Both the position numbers and the translations under genes were made by a program. Shown here piece after piece: positions 37,418-45,405 of a stretch of 64,000 nt of DNA. Below the pieces are notes generated by a model. The model searched no databases and was not told the DNA's origin. It was given only the letters and a program-made list of their open reading frames with translations. The stretch is from Myxococcus stipitatus DSM 14675 (lineage in GTDB: Bacteria; Myxococcota; Myxococcia; Myxococcales; Myxococcaceae), in assembly GCF_000331735.1 (NCBI RefSeq), contig NC_020126.1:5412501-5476500 (forward strand). Direction: 5' to 3'. Each line of letters opens with the position of its first letter. The first letter of the stretch is position 1.

Positions 37418-38940
37418 GCGCGCACTACCTCGGCCACGCGCTCGGAGAGCATCTTCAGCGACACCGCCGAGTCGTTCGTCGTGGAGATGCGCTTCACCGT
37501 GTCCCCCATCAGCGCGTTCAGCTCGTTGACGGCGGTGAAGATCTGCTCGATGCCCGTGGCCTGCTGACTCACCGTCCGCGCAATCTGCCGCGCGGAGGCG
37601 GTGCTGTCCTGGACGATGGTGGAGAGCTGGCGCAGCGTGTCTCCGGACGCGCGCGCCTGGGTCAGCCCCGCCTCCATCCGCTGGGTCCCCTCGGCGGTGA
37701 TCTGCACCGTGCTGGAGATGGCCTCCGCGATGTCGGAGAGGATCTTCCGCACCTGGGTGGTGGCGCGGATGGACTGGTCCGCCAGGGCGCGAATCTCCCG
37801 CGCCACCACCGCGAAGCCCTTGCCGTGCTCCCCCGAGCGCGCCGCCTCGATGGCCGCGTTCACCGCCAAGAGGTGCGACTGGTCCGCCAGGTCCTTCACC
37901 GTCTCGGTGATGCCGCCAATCTGCTGCGTGCGCTCGCTCAGCGACATGATGCGCAGGGTGATCTGCTCCACCTGGGAGCGCAGGTCCACCATCCCGTCGA
38001 TGCTCGCGGAGACGGCGTCCTCGCCCGTCTTGCCCAGCGCCTCCGCGCGCTCGGCGACCTCGATGACGGACTGCGCGGAGTTCGACGCCATGAGCGCCGT
38101 CTGGCGAATCTCCTGCGCCGTCACCTGCGTCTCCTGGAGCGCCGCGGCCTGCCGCGACACCATCTGGTTCTGCTCCGTCGCGGAGTCGTTCAGCCCCGTC
38201 ACGGAGTCCGTCAGCAGCTCCGTGGAGGAATGCAGCTGGTGCAGCAGCTCCTTCAGCTTGCCCACCAGGAGCCCCATCGCCTGCGCCAGGTCCCCCACCT
38301 CGTCCTGCGTCGTGACATGCACGGGCTCGCGCAAGTCGCCGTGCTCCGCGATGCGCCGGACCACCCGGGTGAGCGCGGCCAGCGGCGCGACGATGCGCCG
38401 GCTCACCGCCCACGCCAGCGCCAACATCAGCACCAGCATCAACAGCAGGACCACGCGGTGGCTCAGCACCACGCCCTCGATGCGACCGCGCGCCTCCGTG
38501 CGGTTGAACCCGACGTGCACCGTCCCCAATCCACCGGGCACCGCCGCCGCCATGTTCAGGAGCTCCACGCCCTCCGCCATCACCGGGGTGCCCTCCTTCG
38601 TGAGGGTCAGCTCGCCCGCGTGAGCACGCAGCGTCTGCGCATGGGCCCCCGCGACGGCGACGAGCCGCCCCTGCTCATCCGCGAACCCCACATAGGCCAA
38701 CGAGCCATCCTGGATCACGCTGTCCAGCGTCGACTGGATGAGCTGCTGCTCGCGATTGCGCAGCAGGTCCGCCATCGCGGAGGCGAGCGCCGTCGGAACC
38801 GCCGCGCTCATCGCTCGCCCCTGCTCCTCGAAGGCGTCGCGCATGCGCGGGATTGTGTACAGCACCGACAGCAGGGCAAAGGACAGCGCCACGAGCGCGG
38901 GCGCCACGGAGATCTTCAGGTGGAGGGAGTATCGCATCCA
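37405..38940 (-). CDS. Methyl-accepting chemotaxis protein
   Basis: The ATG at 38940 gives 511 residues beginning MRYSLHLKISVAPALVALSF, the first membrane helix. A periplasmic domain of about 120 residues and a second helix (VVLLLMLVLMLALAWAVS) follow. A HAMP domain comes next (RRIVAPLAALTRVVRRIAEHGDL), then a long coiled signalling domain with the tip GGITETVKDLADQSHLLAVNAAIEAARSG. That tip shows the usual E-I-A-x-Q-T motif varied to DLADQSH. No C-terminal pentapeptide for CheR binding is present. No che genes are nearby, so it is an orphan receptor. Confidence 0.95.
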   Translation of the reverse strand, partial: WMRYSLHLKISVAPALVALSFALLSVLYTIPRMRDAFEEQGRAMSAAVPTALASAMADLLRNREQQLIQSTLDSVIQDGSLAYVGFADEQGRLVAVAGAHAQTLRAHAGELTLTKEGTPVMAEGVELLNMAAAVPGGLGTVHVGFNRTEARGRIEGVVLSHRVVLLLMLVLMLALAWAVSRRIVAPLAALTRVVRRIAEHGDLREPVHVTTQDEVGDLAQAMGLLVGKLKELLHQLHSSTELLTDSVTGLNDSATEQNQMVSRQAAALQETQVTAQEIRQTALMASNSAQSVIEVAERAEALGKTGEDAVSASIDGMVDLRSQVEQITLRIMSLSERTQQIGGITETVKDLADQSHLLAVNAAIEAARSGEHGKGFAVVAREIRALADQSIRATTQVRKILSDIAEAISSTVQITAEGTQRMEAGLTQARASGDTLRQLSTIVQDSTASARQIARTVSQQATGIEQIFTAVNELNALMGDTVKRISTTNDSAVSLKMLSERVAEVVRAYRV

Positions 38941-39137
38941 GGCTCGAGGGGGATTCAGGGCGAATGCGGCACCTGCATTCTGTGCAAGTGTCAGGCAATG
39001 ACGCAACCCCACGGCGCGCGCTTGACTCCTTGCATGAATGCAAGGGTCCGTCCGCACCCCAATCCATGCTCATTCACAAAACGTAACGCCGTCTCGCTTT
39101 CACGGCGTCGCACGGCCGGATGAGAAAATTGCACCCT

Positions 39138-39431
39138 TCATGATGCGCGTGTCGTGGAGGGCCTCGCCGGACTCTTCGGGACGCATCCCTTGTCGCGGAT
39201 GATGTCCATCAGCGACACCAGGCGTCGCCGCGTGTCGACGTGGAAGTAGATGGTCAGCTCCTCCAACTGGAAGCAGCCGGACTCCTCCGCCACCGCGCCC
39301 AGGGCCGCGACCTCCTCCAGTCGGGCCTGGATAGCGCGATAGCGCTCTCGCGAGAGCCGGGCGACCTGACTCCAGGCCGCCGCGGCGATCTCCACGGTGA
39401 AGGGTCGGTGGATGTTCCTCTGGGACTTCAT
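39138..39431 (-). CDS. Small hypothetical protein, RelE/ParE-like look
   Basis: From the ATG at 39431 the product is 97 residues: FTVEIAAAAWSQVARLSRER, YRAIQARLEEVAALGAVAEE, then LEELTIYFHVDTRRRLVSLMDII. The order helix-helix-strand-strand with a closing VSLMDI resembles RelE/ParE toxins, but no antitoxin gene is adjacent and catalytic residues cannot be named. There is no strong ribosome-binding site; an earlier start at 39464 is possible. I regard the family as a suggestion only. Confidence 0.55.
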   Translation of the reverse strand: MKSQRNIHRPFTVEIAAAAWSQVARLSRERYRAIQARLEEVAALGAVAEESGCFQLEELTIYFHVDTRRRLVSLMDIIRDKGCVPKSPARPSTTRAS

Positions 39432-39547
39432 GGTGACCGCCGCACAAAGCAGGCCATGTGCCACCCCGCCTTTGAAGAGTTTCGGACGCTTGGCGGCATG
39501 TCCGCTTGCGCCCCTGTAGAAATGTCAGCCGGCCCTCGGGTGCTTTT

Positions 39548-40906
39548 TCAGTGAACCCCTCCCGGTGAAGCGTCCACGCGAGGCTCCTCGCCCAGACACG
39601 CCAGGGCCGCCAGGAGCATGGACTCACAGCCGAAGCGGAGGCTGTCGAGCGAGGGGTCGAACAGCGGAGAGTGGTTCGACGGCAGGCTCTGGAGCTTCTC
39701 CGCGAAGGTCTTGCCTGGAGCCCGTTTCCACGCATCGTGGGACGTGCCTCCGAAGTACCAGTAGACCAGCGGGACCTCCGCGGGAGCGCCGTCCCCGGAC
39801 GGACGACCGTCGAAGTAGGGAAAGTCCTCGCTGCCGCTGAGCATGCCCGTGTCGACGAGGTGGTCCTCGCCGAACCAGGCCGCGTGCGCGGAGCGGACCC
39901 GCGTGAAGTACGAATCGTCGTTCACCATCACTCGCGTGCGGCTCATCACTTCGATTTCGGGCGGCTTGGGCGAGCGTCCCGCCTCGCACTCGGCCTTCGC
40001 CATGCGCGTGATGGACTCCAGCACCTGCTTCTGGAGCGCATCCGTCGGCGTGCGCACCGTCAGCTCCAGCACGGCCTCGTCTGGGATGACATTGGAGCGG
40101 GAGCCCGCGTGAAGACTCCCCACGGATATCACCGCGCCGCCTCCGGCGAGGTCCAGCTCGCGCGAGACGATGGTCTGAAGCCGCGTCACCAGGTAGGCCG
40201 CGATGACCACGGGGTCCACCGCCAGGTGAGGCTCCGAGCCATGCCCGCCCTTGCCGAAGATGCGCACCCGCACGTTCGCCGCGGCCATCATGGACGCGCC
40301 CTTGTGGTGGCCGACGAAGCCCACCTGGAGCGGCCCCACGTGCTGCGCCAGCGCGACATCGGGCTTGCCGAAGCGCTCGTAGAGGTGGTCCCCCAGCATC
40401 GCCTTGGCGCCCTGGAGGGTCTCCTCCGCGGGCTGGGCCACCATCATCAGCGTCCCCCGCCAGTGGTGGCGCGCGGTGGCCAGCAGCTCCGCGACGCCCA
40501 CCAGGCAGGTGACGTGGACGTCGTGTCCACAGGCGTGCATCACCGGCACGCTGCCCCCTCCCGCGTCCTTCGCCCGCGCGTGGCTGGCATCCGGCCGCCC
40601 CGTCTTCTCCTCCACCGGCAGCGCATCCATGTCCGCGCGCAACAACACCGTGGGCCCGGGGCCGTTGCGCAACACCCCGACGACACCGTGCCTCCCGACG
40701 CCCGAGGTGACTTCGTAGCCACACCGCTCCAACCAGCGCGCCACCTTCGCCGCCGTCTGTCCTTCCTGCATGGACAGCTCCGGGTGCGCGTGCAGGTCCC
40801 GATAGAACGCCTCCAACCGTGGAGCGAGCTGCTCATGCGCTGGCGTCAAGTGGGGACGCCACGCCTGTGCTGGCTCGGCTCTCTGCAAGGACTCCGTTAC
40901 TTCCAT
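39548..40906 (-). CDS. M20 peptidase-family amidohydrolase
   Basis: The ATG at 40906 has GGAGG about 8 bases upstream and gives 452 residues. The family features are RDLHAHPELSMQE, LLRADMDALPVEE, the metal site MHACGHDVHVTCLVG, QPAEETLQGAKAML and GTSHDAWKRAPGK near the end. This matches the IAA-amino-acid hydrolase/N-acyl-amino-acid amidohydrolase branch (M20D). It should release an amino acid from an N-acyl or peptide conjugate using two metal ions. There is no signal peptide. It is divergent from an outer-membrane barrel gene. Confidence 0.93.
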   Translation of the reverse strand: MEVTESLQRAEPAQAWRPHLTPAHEQLAPRLEAFYRDLHAHPELSMQEGQTAAKVARWLERCGYEVTSGVGRHGVVGVLRNGPGPTVLLRADMDALPVEEKTGRPDASHARAKDAGGGSVPVMHACGHDVHVTCLVGVAELLATARHHWRGTLMMVAQPAEETLQGAKAMLGDHLYERFGKPDVALAQHVGPLQVGFVGHHKGASMMAAANVRVRIFGKGGHGSEPHLAVDPVVIAAYLVTRLQTIVSRELDLAGGGAVISVGSLHAGSRSNVIPDEAVLELTVRTPTDALQKQVLESITRMAKAECEAGRSPKPPEIEVMSRTRVMVNDDSYFTRVRSAHAAWFGEDHLVDTGMLSGSEDFPYFDGRPSGDGAPAEVPLVYWYFGGTSHDAWKRAPGKTFAEKLQSLPSNHSPLFDPSLDSLRFGCESMLLAALACLGEEPRVDASPGGVH

Positions 40907-40964
40907 TCCGCTTCCTCCCCATCGCAGCGGGAAACATGTCCCTTCCACGCGCGCGAAGAGCGGT

Positions 40965-40984
40965 TGTCACGTGCGCCAGTGACA
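40965..40984. promoter_or_regulatory. Dyad between divergent genes
   Basis: TGTCAC-gtgcgcca-GTGACA is a perfect 6-bp inverted repeat in the 196-bp gap between the M20 and outer-membrane genes. It could be an operator for either or both. Confidence 0.3.
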
Positions 40985-41102
40985 CCAATGTCCGTGGAAC
41001 AACGGCCTTTTCACGGGATGGCGGGCCGCTGTCCTCGCTTCGACGCTCGGTCAGCGCACGGGGCAATGGTCAGGGGTGGCCAGCTTCCCCACGTTCGCCG
41101 AG

Positions 41103-42161
41103 ATGAAGAAGACGCTCCTGAGCCTCGGCCTTGCGTTGTTCCTGGGAACCGGCCCCACCGCGTGGGCCAAAGACACGCGGGTGGACTGCGAAGCGGAGTG
41201 CGGCGCGAAGTCCCGCCGCATCAAGGAACACACCTTCCTGTTCCCCATGCTCCAGCAGAGCGCGTTCGTCACCACCTACTTCGGCATCCGTGAAGGTGTC
41301 GCGCGCTACGACGTCCCGGACGTCCCGGTGGGCAACCTCGAGCCCTTCGACGTCCACCTCACCGGTCTCCAGCAGACGCTGGACCTGAGCCTGGCGCTCA
41401 CCGACTGGCTGGCCCTCGCGGGCTTCGGCCGGGCAACCATCATCACCGGCACCACCCCCAGCGGACTGTTGTCCTCGGGCGCGACGCTCGACCTCGTCGG
41501 ACAGGTGGGCGGTGTCGTCCGGCTCCTGCACAGCGAGCACAGCGGCACGCAGGTCTCCGTGCGCGCCAACGTCGGCTATGATCGGGGCCGGCAGGTCACC
41601 CTGCTCCCCTTCGTCAACGCCATCCTCCAGACCCCGGCCATCACCCTGGAGGAGATCATCCAAGGCCAGGTCGGTCAGCTCCTCTTCGTCCCCAACCGGG
41701 AGACCACGCTCAACGGCGGCGTCTACGCGGCGCAGTCCTTCGGCCCCTTGTTCTCGCTCCAGGGCTCCGCCTCCGTGGAGTACGCCTGGCAGAACCGGCG
41801 CCCGTTCGACCTGGGCCTGGGGCACCGGTTCGACCAGAAGACCCACGCCTTCCGAGTCTTCCTCGCGCTGGCGGCGGCGTTGGACTTCAACGAGCGGTTC
41901 CACGTCCCGCTGGCGGTGCAGGGCGAGTTCGCCTTCCGCACCGGACGCGAGACGCGCGCCGTCCTGGATGACCGGACGTTGAGCGACAGCACGGTGGGCC
42001 TGGGCATCTACTACTCGGGCCGCTCCAACCTGCAGGTCGGCATCGGGGGGACGGTGACGCTCAACGGCGACCCGTACCCCGCGCAGGACTCCGATGGCAC
42101 GCAGGAGTCAGGTGAGCCGACCCTGTCCTACGGCCAGCTCATCCTCCGCTACGTCTGGTGA
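41103..42161 (+). CDS. Predicted outer-membrane beta-barrel protein
   Basis: The ATG at 41103 gives 352 residues with a signal peptide (MKKTLLSLGLALFLGTGPTAWA). The mature protein has two early Cys (VDCEAECGAK), then alternating amphipathic strands through to a terminal LSYGQLILRYVW ending in an aromatic residue, the usual barrel signature. Repeated strand pairs such as TQVSVRANVGYDRGRQV and LSLALTDWLALAGFGR support this. Function is unknown. It faces the guanidinium-exporter gene, with which it converges over 12 bp. Confidence 0.8.
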   Translation: MKKTLLSLGLALFLGTGPTAWAKDTRVDCEAECGAKSRRIKEHTFLFPMLQQSAFVTTYFGIREGVARYDVPDVPVGNLEPFDVHLTGLQQTLDLSLALTDWLALAGFGRATIITGTTPSGLLSSGATLDLVGQVGGVVRLLHSEHSGTQVSVRANVGYDRGRQVTLLPFVNAILQTPAITLEEIIQGQVGQLLFVPNRETTLNGGVYAAQSFGPLFSLQGSASVEYAWQNRRPFDLGLGHRFDQKTHAFRVFLALAAALDFNERFHVPLAVQGEFAFRTGRETRAVLDDRTLSDSTVGLGIYYSGRSNLQVGIGGTVTLNGDPYPAQDSDGTQESGEPTLSYGQLILRYVW

Positions 42162-42164
42162 GCA

Positions 42165-42186
42165 CGCGGGCCGTCAGTGGCCCGCG
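42165..42186. terminator. Hairpin between convergent genes
   Basis: CGCGGGCC (42165-42172) pairs perfectly with GGCCCGCG (42179-42186) around a 6-base loop, 4 bases after the barrel-protein stop and across the exporter stop. The stem is very stable but has no T-run, so it may block transcription from both sides only partly. Confidence 0.45.
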
Positions 42187-42500
42187 CCGCTGGTCGCCTT
42201 CAGGCCGATGATGGACACCAGCAGCATCCCCAGGAAGAGCATGCGCAAGGGCGAGATGGCCTCGTTGAAGAGCACCACGCCCAGCACCGCCGCGCCCAGC
42301 GCGCCGATTCCGACCCACACGGCATAGGCCGTGCCGATGGGCAGCGTCTTCGCCGCGGTGCCCAGCAACACCATGCTGGTGACGATGGCCAGGCCCGTGA
42401 GGACGCTGGGCACCAGACGGGTGAAGCCCTCGGTGTACTTGAGCCCGATGGCCCAACCCACCTCGAGCAGACCCGCCACAATGAGAAGAATCCACGCCAT
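42174..42500 (-). CDS. gdx: SMR-family guanidinium exporter
   Basis: This 108-residue protein has four membrane helices in the small multidrug resistance fold, with the essential Glu in helix 1 (MAWILLIVAGLLEVGWAIGL) and KYTEGFTRLVPS after it. The later helices read AAKTLPIGTAYAVWVGIGALGAA and LFLGMLLVSIIGLKATS. This pattern is the SugE/Gdx branch, which exchanges guanidinium for protons, rather than the EmrE branch. A guanidine-III riboswitch directly upstream supports the substrate. Dual-topology dimers are known for this family. Confidence 0.95.
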   Translation of the reverse strand: MAWILLIVAGLLEVGWAIGLKYTEGFTRLVPSVLTGLAIVTSMVLLGTAAKTLPIGTAYAVWVGIGALGAAVLGVVLFNEAISPLRMLFLGMLLVSIIGLKATSGAGH

Positions 42501-42520
42501 GACGCACGACTCCTGGATGA

Positions 42521-42561
42521 GCGTCGTCTTGTCGAATCCGGGTACGGCGCGTCTCGTCCGG
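42521..42561 (-). promoter_or_regulatory. Guanidine-III (ykkC-III) riboswitch
   Basis: The 41-base segment reads CCGGACGAG at the 5' end, GCGCCGTACCCGG in the middle and GACAAGACGACGC at the 3' end. From memory this matches the guanidine-III class, which keeps GGACGAG, GCCGTACCCGG and GACAAGAC. CCGG pairs with CCGG for the first stem. GCGCCGT pairs with ACGACGC for the pseudoknot, with one C-A mismatch. The 3' strand of the pseudoknot (ACGAC) can instead pair with GTCGT (plus strand 42506-42510), which overlaps the exporter ribosome-binding site AGGAG (42510-42514). Ligand binding should therefore free translation. Confidence 0.9.
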
Positions 42562-42599
42562 GTACGTCACACCCACACCGGGCGCGACGGACGGCGAGG

Positions 42600-42628
42600 T
42601 CTATAGCGCCTCGCACTTCTGGCTTCAA
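42600..42628 (-). promoter_or_regulatory. Promoter of the guanidinium-exporter leader
   Basis: On the minus strand TTGAAG (42623-42628) and TATAGA (42600-42605) are separated by exactly 17 bases, a good housekeeping promoter. A start about 7 bases downstream would give a leader of roughly 93 bases containing the whole riboswitch. Confidence 0.65.
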
Positions 42629-42681
42629 CACTCTCCGCCGCGTTTGGATTCCGCGGCTCGCGCGACACCACCTCGTTCGCG

Positions 42682-44427
42682 TCAATGCAGGGCGGCGGGA
42701 GGCTCGGGAGGTGGTGGCGCGCGCGGGCCGCGGCGCTCGAATCGGGCCACCGCCGCCTCCACCGTGAGGTAGACGTTCTCCTCGCCCAGCCGCTCCGTCA
42801 GCCCCGTCCTGCGCAGCATGCCGCGCAGTGGCGCATTCGCGTCCGCGATGACCAGGACGATTCCGCGCTCCGACAGCTCGCGCCGCAGCTTCTCCAGGCC
42901 CTCCGCCGCGGTGACGTCCAGGTCGAACACGGCGCTCGCGTCCAGCACCACCTCGCGAGGTGTCGGCGTCGCCTCGGCCACCAGCGCGCGGACCTGCTCC
43001 CGGAGGTGGCGCGCGTTGGCGAAGAACATGGGCGCATCGAAGCGGTACACGAGCAGGCCCGGGAGGGTGCGCGTGTCCGCGTGCCGGCGCACGTCATGCC
43101 AGCCGGACACGTCCTCGCGCTGTCCCAGGACGGCGTCATGCGGATGGGCGGCGCGGCGGATGAGATCCCCCAGCGCCAGCGCCACGGCGATGAGGATGCC
43201 TTGGAGGATGCCCAACACCAGCACGCCCAGCGTCGTCACCACCGCCAGCACCGCCTCCACGCGCCGCACCCGCCACAGCGCGACGATGGAGCGCACGTCC
43301 ATCAGATACACCGCCGCGACCATGACGATGGCGCCCAGGGTCACCAGCGGCAGGTTGCGCAGCAGCGGCGTGAGGAAGAGCGCGAACACGGCGACCAGCA
43401 CCGCGGCGACGGCGCCCACGAGCTGGGACTTGCCCCCCATGGCGTCATTGACGGCCGTGCGCGAGTCGCTGCCCGTCACCGGGAAGCCCTGCGTGAAGGC
43501 GTTGGCCAGGTTGGCCGCGGCCTGCCCCAGCAGCTCCTGGTTGCTGTCCAGATGGTAGCGGTGCTTGTCCGCGTAGATGCGGCCCGCGAGCACGGAGCTG
43601 GCGTAGTTGACCAACGCCAGACTCAGTGCCGCGGGCAGCAGCGCGCGCACGTCGGCGAAGCCCACCGAGGGCAGCCCCAGCGACGGCGGCGCGGCGGCGA
43701 CGGTGCCCACCACCTTGACGCCGCCGTGGTGGAGCTCGAACACCTGCGCCACCACGGTGGTCGCCACCACGAGGATGAGCGGGCCGGGCAGCTTCGGCAG
43801 GAAGTGCCGCAAGAGCACCAGCGCCAGGATGATGCCCAGCCCCAGCAGCAGCGTGGGCACATGGGTGTGGCCCAGGTTGCGGCCCACCTCCAGGACCTGC
43901 CCCGGGAAGTCCTCCTCCTTGCGCTCCAGGCCGAACATCCGCGCCAGCTGGCTGCCGATGATGATGAGCGCCGCGCCGTTGGTGTAGCCGATGAGGATGG
44001 GCTTGGAGAGGAAGTCCGCCAGCGCTCCGGTCTTGAACACGCCCGCCACCAGGCTGATGAGCCCCACCATCATCGCGAGCAGCGCCGCGAGCGAGGCATA
44101 CCGCGCGGGCTCCACACCCGCGGCCACGCCTCCCAGCGCGCTCGCGGCGATGATGGCGGCGCCCGCCTCGGGGCCCACCATCAGGTGGCGTGACGGGCCG
44201 AACACCGCGTAGGCCACCATCCCCACCGCGCCCGCGTAGAGCCCCGCCACGGGCCGCACGCCCACGATCTGCGCGTAGGCCAGGCCCTGCGGCACGAGCA
44301 TCGCGGCGATGGTCAGCGCGGAGAGCAGGTCGGGCCGCAGCCACGCCTTCGAATAGCCCCGGACCCAGCTCGCTCCGGGGACGAACCGCCGCACGCTCCG
44401 CCATCCCCTCGCCACCAGGCGCTTCAT
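42682..44427 (-). CDS. SulP-family anion transporter with STAS domain
   Basis: From the ATG at 44427 the product is 581 residues; the longer frame to 44544 lacks family similarity. About 12 membrane helices begin DLLSALTIAAMLVPQGLAYAQIVG, the SulP signature, with VGPEAGAAIIAA and FPVTGSDSRTAVNDAMGGKS further on. The C-terminal STAS domain runs from LPGLLVYRFDAPMFFANARH to VIADANAPLRGMLRR, with REVVLDASAVFDLDVTAAEGL at its core. Transport of sulfate, bicarbonate or another anion is expected; the substrate is not fixed. It is divergent from an outer-membrane protein gene. Confidence 0.94.
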   Translation of the reverse strand: MKRLVARGWRSVRRFVPGASWVRGYSKAWLRPDLLSALTIAAMLVPQGLAYAQIVGVRPVAGLYAGAVGMVAYAVFGPSRHLMVGPEAGAAIIAASALGGVAAGVEPARYASLAALLAMMVGLISLVAGVFKTGALADFLSKPILIGYTNGAALIIIGSQLARMFGLERKEEDFPGQVLEVGRNLGHTHVPTLLLGLGIILALVLLRHFLPKLPGPLILVVATTVVAQVFELHHGGVKVVGTVAAAPPSLGLPSVGFADVRALLPAALSLALVNYASSVLAGRIYADKHRYHLDSNQELLGQAAANLANAFTQGFPVTGSDSRTAVNDAMGGKSQLVGAVAAVLVAVFALFLTPLLRNLPLVTLGAIVMVAAVYLMDVRSIVALWRVRRVEAVLAVVTTLGVLVLGILQGILIAVALALGDLIRRAAHPHDAVLGQREDVSGWHDVRRHADTRTLPGLLVYRFDAPMFFANARHLREQVRALVAEATPTPREVVLDASAVFDLDVTAAEGLEKLRRELSERGIVLVIADANAPLRGMLRRTGLTERLGEENVYLTVEAAVARFERRGPRAPPPPEPPAALH

Positions 44428-44498
44428 CGTCGCGCACCGCTCCGTTGGAAGTTGGAAGTGTGTCCCATCGACGATGGCGCGCCCGTGCGCGCGCGGCA

Positions 44499-44579
44499 CG
44501 GTCCTCGAGGGAGGGGCGGACAGGCGTGACGCACGAGTGCTCACGGTCCAACGGCGATGCGGTCCTCGAGGGAGCGGCG
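44499..44579. repeat. 20-bp direct repeat in a divergent promoter region
   Basis: CGGTCCTCGAGGGAG plus five more bases occurs at 44499-44518 and 44560-44579 with a single mismatch, 61 bp apart, close to six helical turns. Both contain the palindrome CCTCGAGG. They lie between the SulP gene and the barrel gene and may be paired regulator sites. Confidence 0.45.
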
Positions 44580-44650
44580 AGCCACCGGCATCCCCGGCCC
44601 GGCCGCGCCACCGTCCCCAGCTTCACCGGGCCATGACAGGAGGAGGTCCC

Positions 44651-45373
44651 ATGCCTCGTTTCTTCGCCATGCCCTGGATGATGACCGCGATGCTCGTCGC
44701 CACGCCGACGCTGGCGGGGCCGCTGCGGCAGGCAGCCGAGTCCACCTCCACCGAGGCCTTCGTCGACGACGAGCCGCCCATCGCGGGACGCGTCACCTTC
44801 AACCTGGGAGGCGGCTTGCTCGTCCCCATCGGCAAGACGGGCGACCGCTTCGACGCGGGCTGGGGCTTCCTGCTGGGCGCGGGCTACCACTTCACGGACC
44901 GGTTCGGCGCCTTCCTCGAGTACCAGTACAGCGACTTCGACCTGAAGGACCGCATCCTCCAGGACGAGAACGTCGCCGGTGACCACATCATGCAGTACGG
45001 CAACCTCAACTTCCTCTTCGGCCTGCTGCCGAAGGGACGCGTGGGCCTCTACCTCACGGGCGGGCCGGGCCTGTACTACCGCAAGGTGGAGATCACGGAG
45101 CTGGCGGGCGCGACGCTCGTGCCCGTCTGCGACCCGTGGTTGCTCATCTGCTACACCGACGTCGTTCCGGTGAGCAACGTCATCGGCTCGCGCAGCTCCA
45201 CCGACTTCGGCCTGAACGGTGGCGTGGGCATCTCCTACCGCATCTACGCCAACATGCGCGTCTACCTGGAGGCCCGCTACCACTACATCTTCGGCCCCAA
45301 GTTCAACGCCATCGAAGGCACCCAGCGCGCCGATGGCCAGTACCTGCCCATCAACCTGGGGCTGCGCTTCTAG
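44651..45373 (+). CDS. OmpA-like outer-membrane beta-barrel protein
   Basis: AGGAGG lies just before the ATG at 44651. The product is 240 residues with a signal peptide (MMTAMLVATPTLAG). The mature protein is an eight-strand-type barrel: RVTFNLGGGLLVPIGKTGDRF, GWGFLLGAGYHFTDRFGAFLEYQY, LYLTGGPGLYYRKVEI, GGVGISYRIYANMRVYLEARYHYIFG, ending INLGLRF. Two Cys (VPVCDPWLLICYTD) lie in one loop and may pair. It is 32 bp before the AspT-type gene on the same strand and is likely cotranscribed. Confidence 0.85.
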   Translation: MPRFFAMPWMMTAMLVATPTLAGPLRQAAESTSTEAFVDDEPPIAGRVTFNLGGGLLVPIGKTGDRFDAGWGFLLGAGYHFTDRFGAFLEYQYSDFDLKDRILQDENVAGDHIMQYGNLNFLFGLLPKGRVGLYLTGGPGLYYRKVEITELAGATLVPVCDPWLLICYTDVVPVSNVIGSRSSTDFGLNGGVGISYRIYANMRVYLEARYHYIFGPKFNAIEGTQRADGQYLPINLGLRF

Positions 45374-45405
45374 GGCGTGCCCGCGCCGGACAGGAGGACG
45401 CTCGC

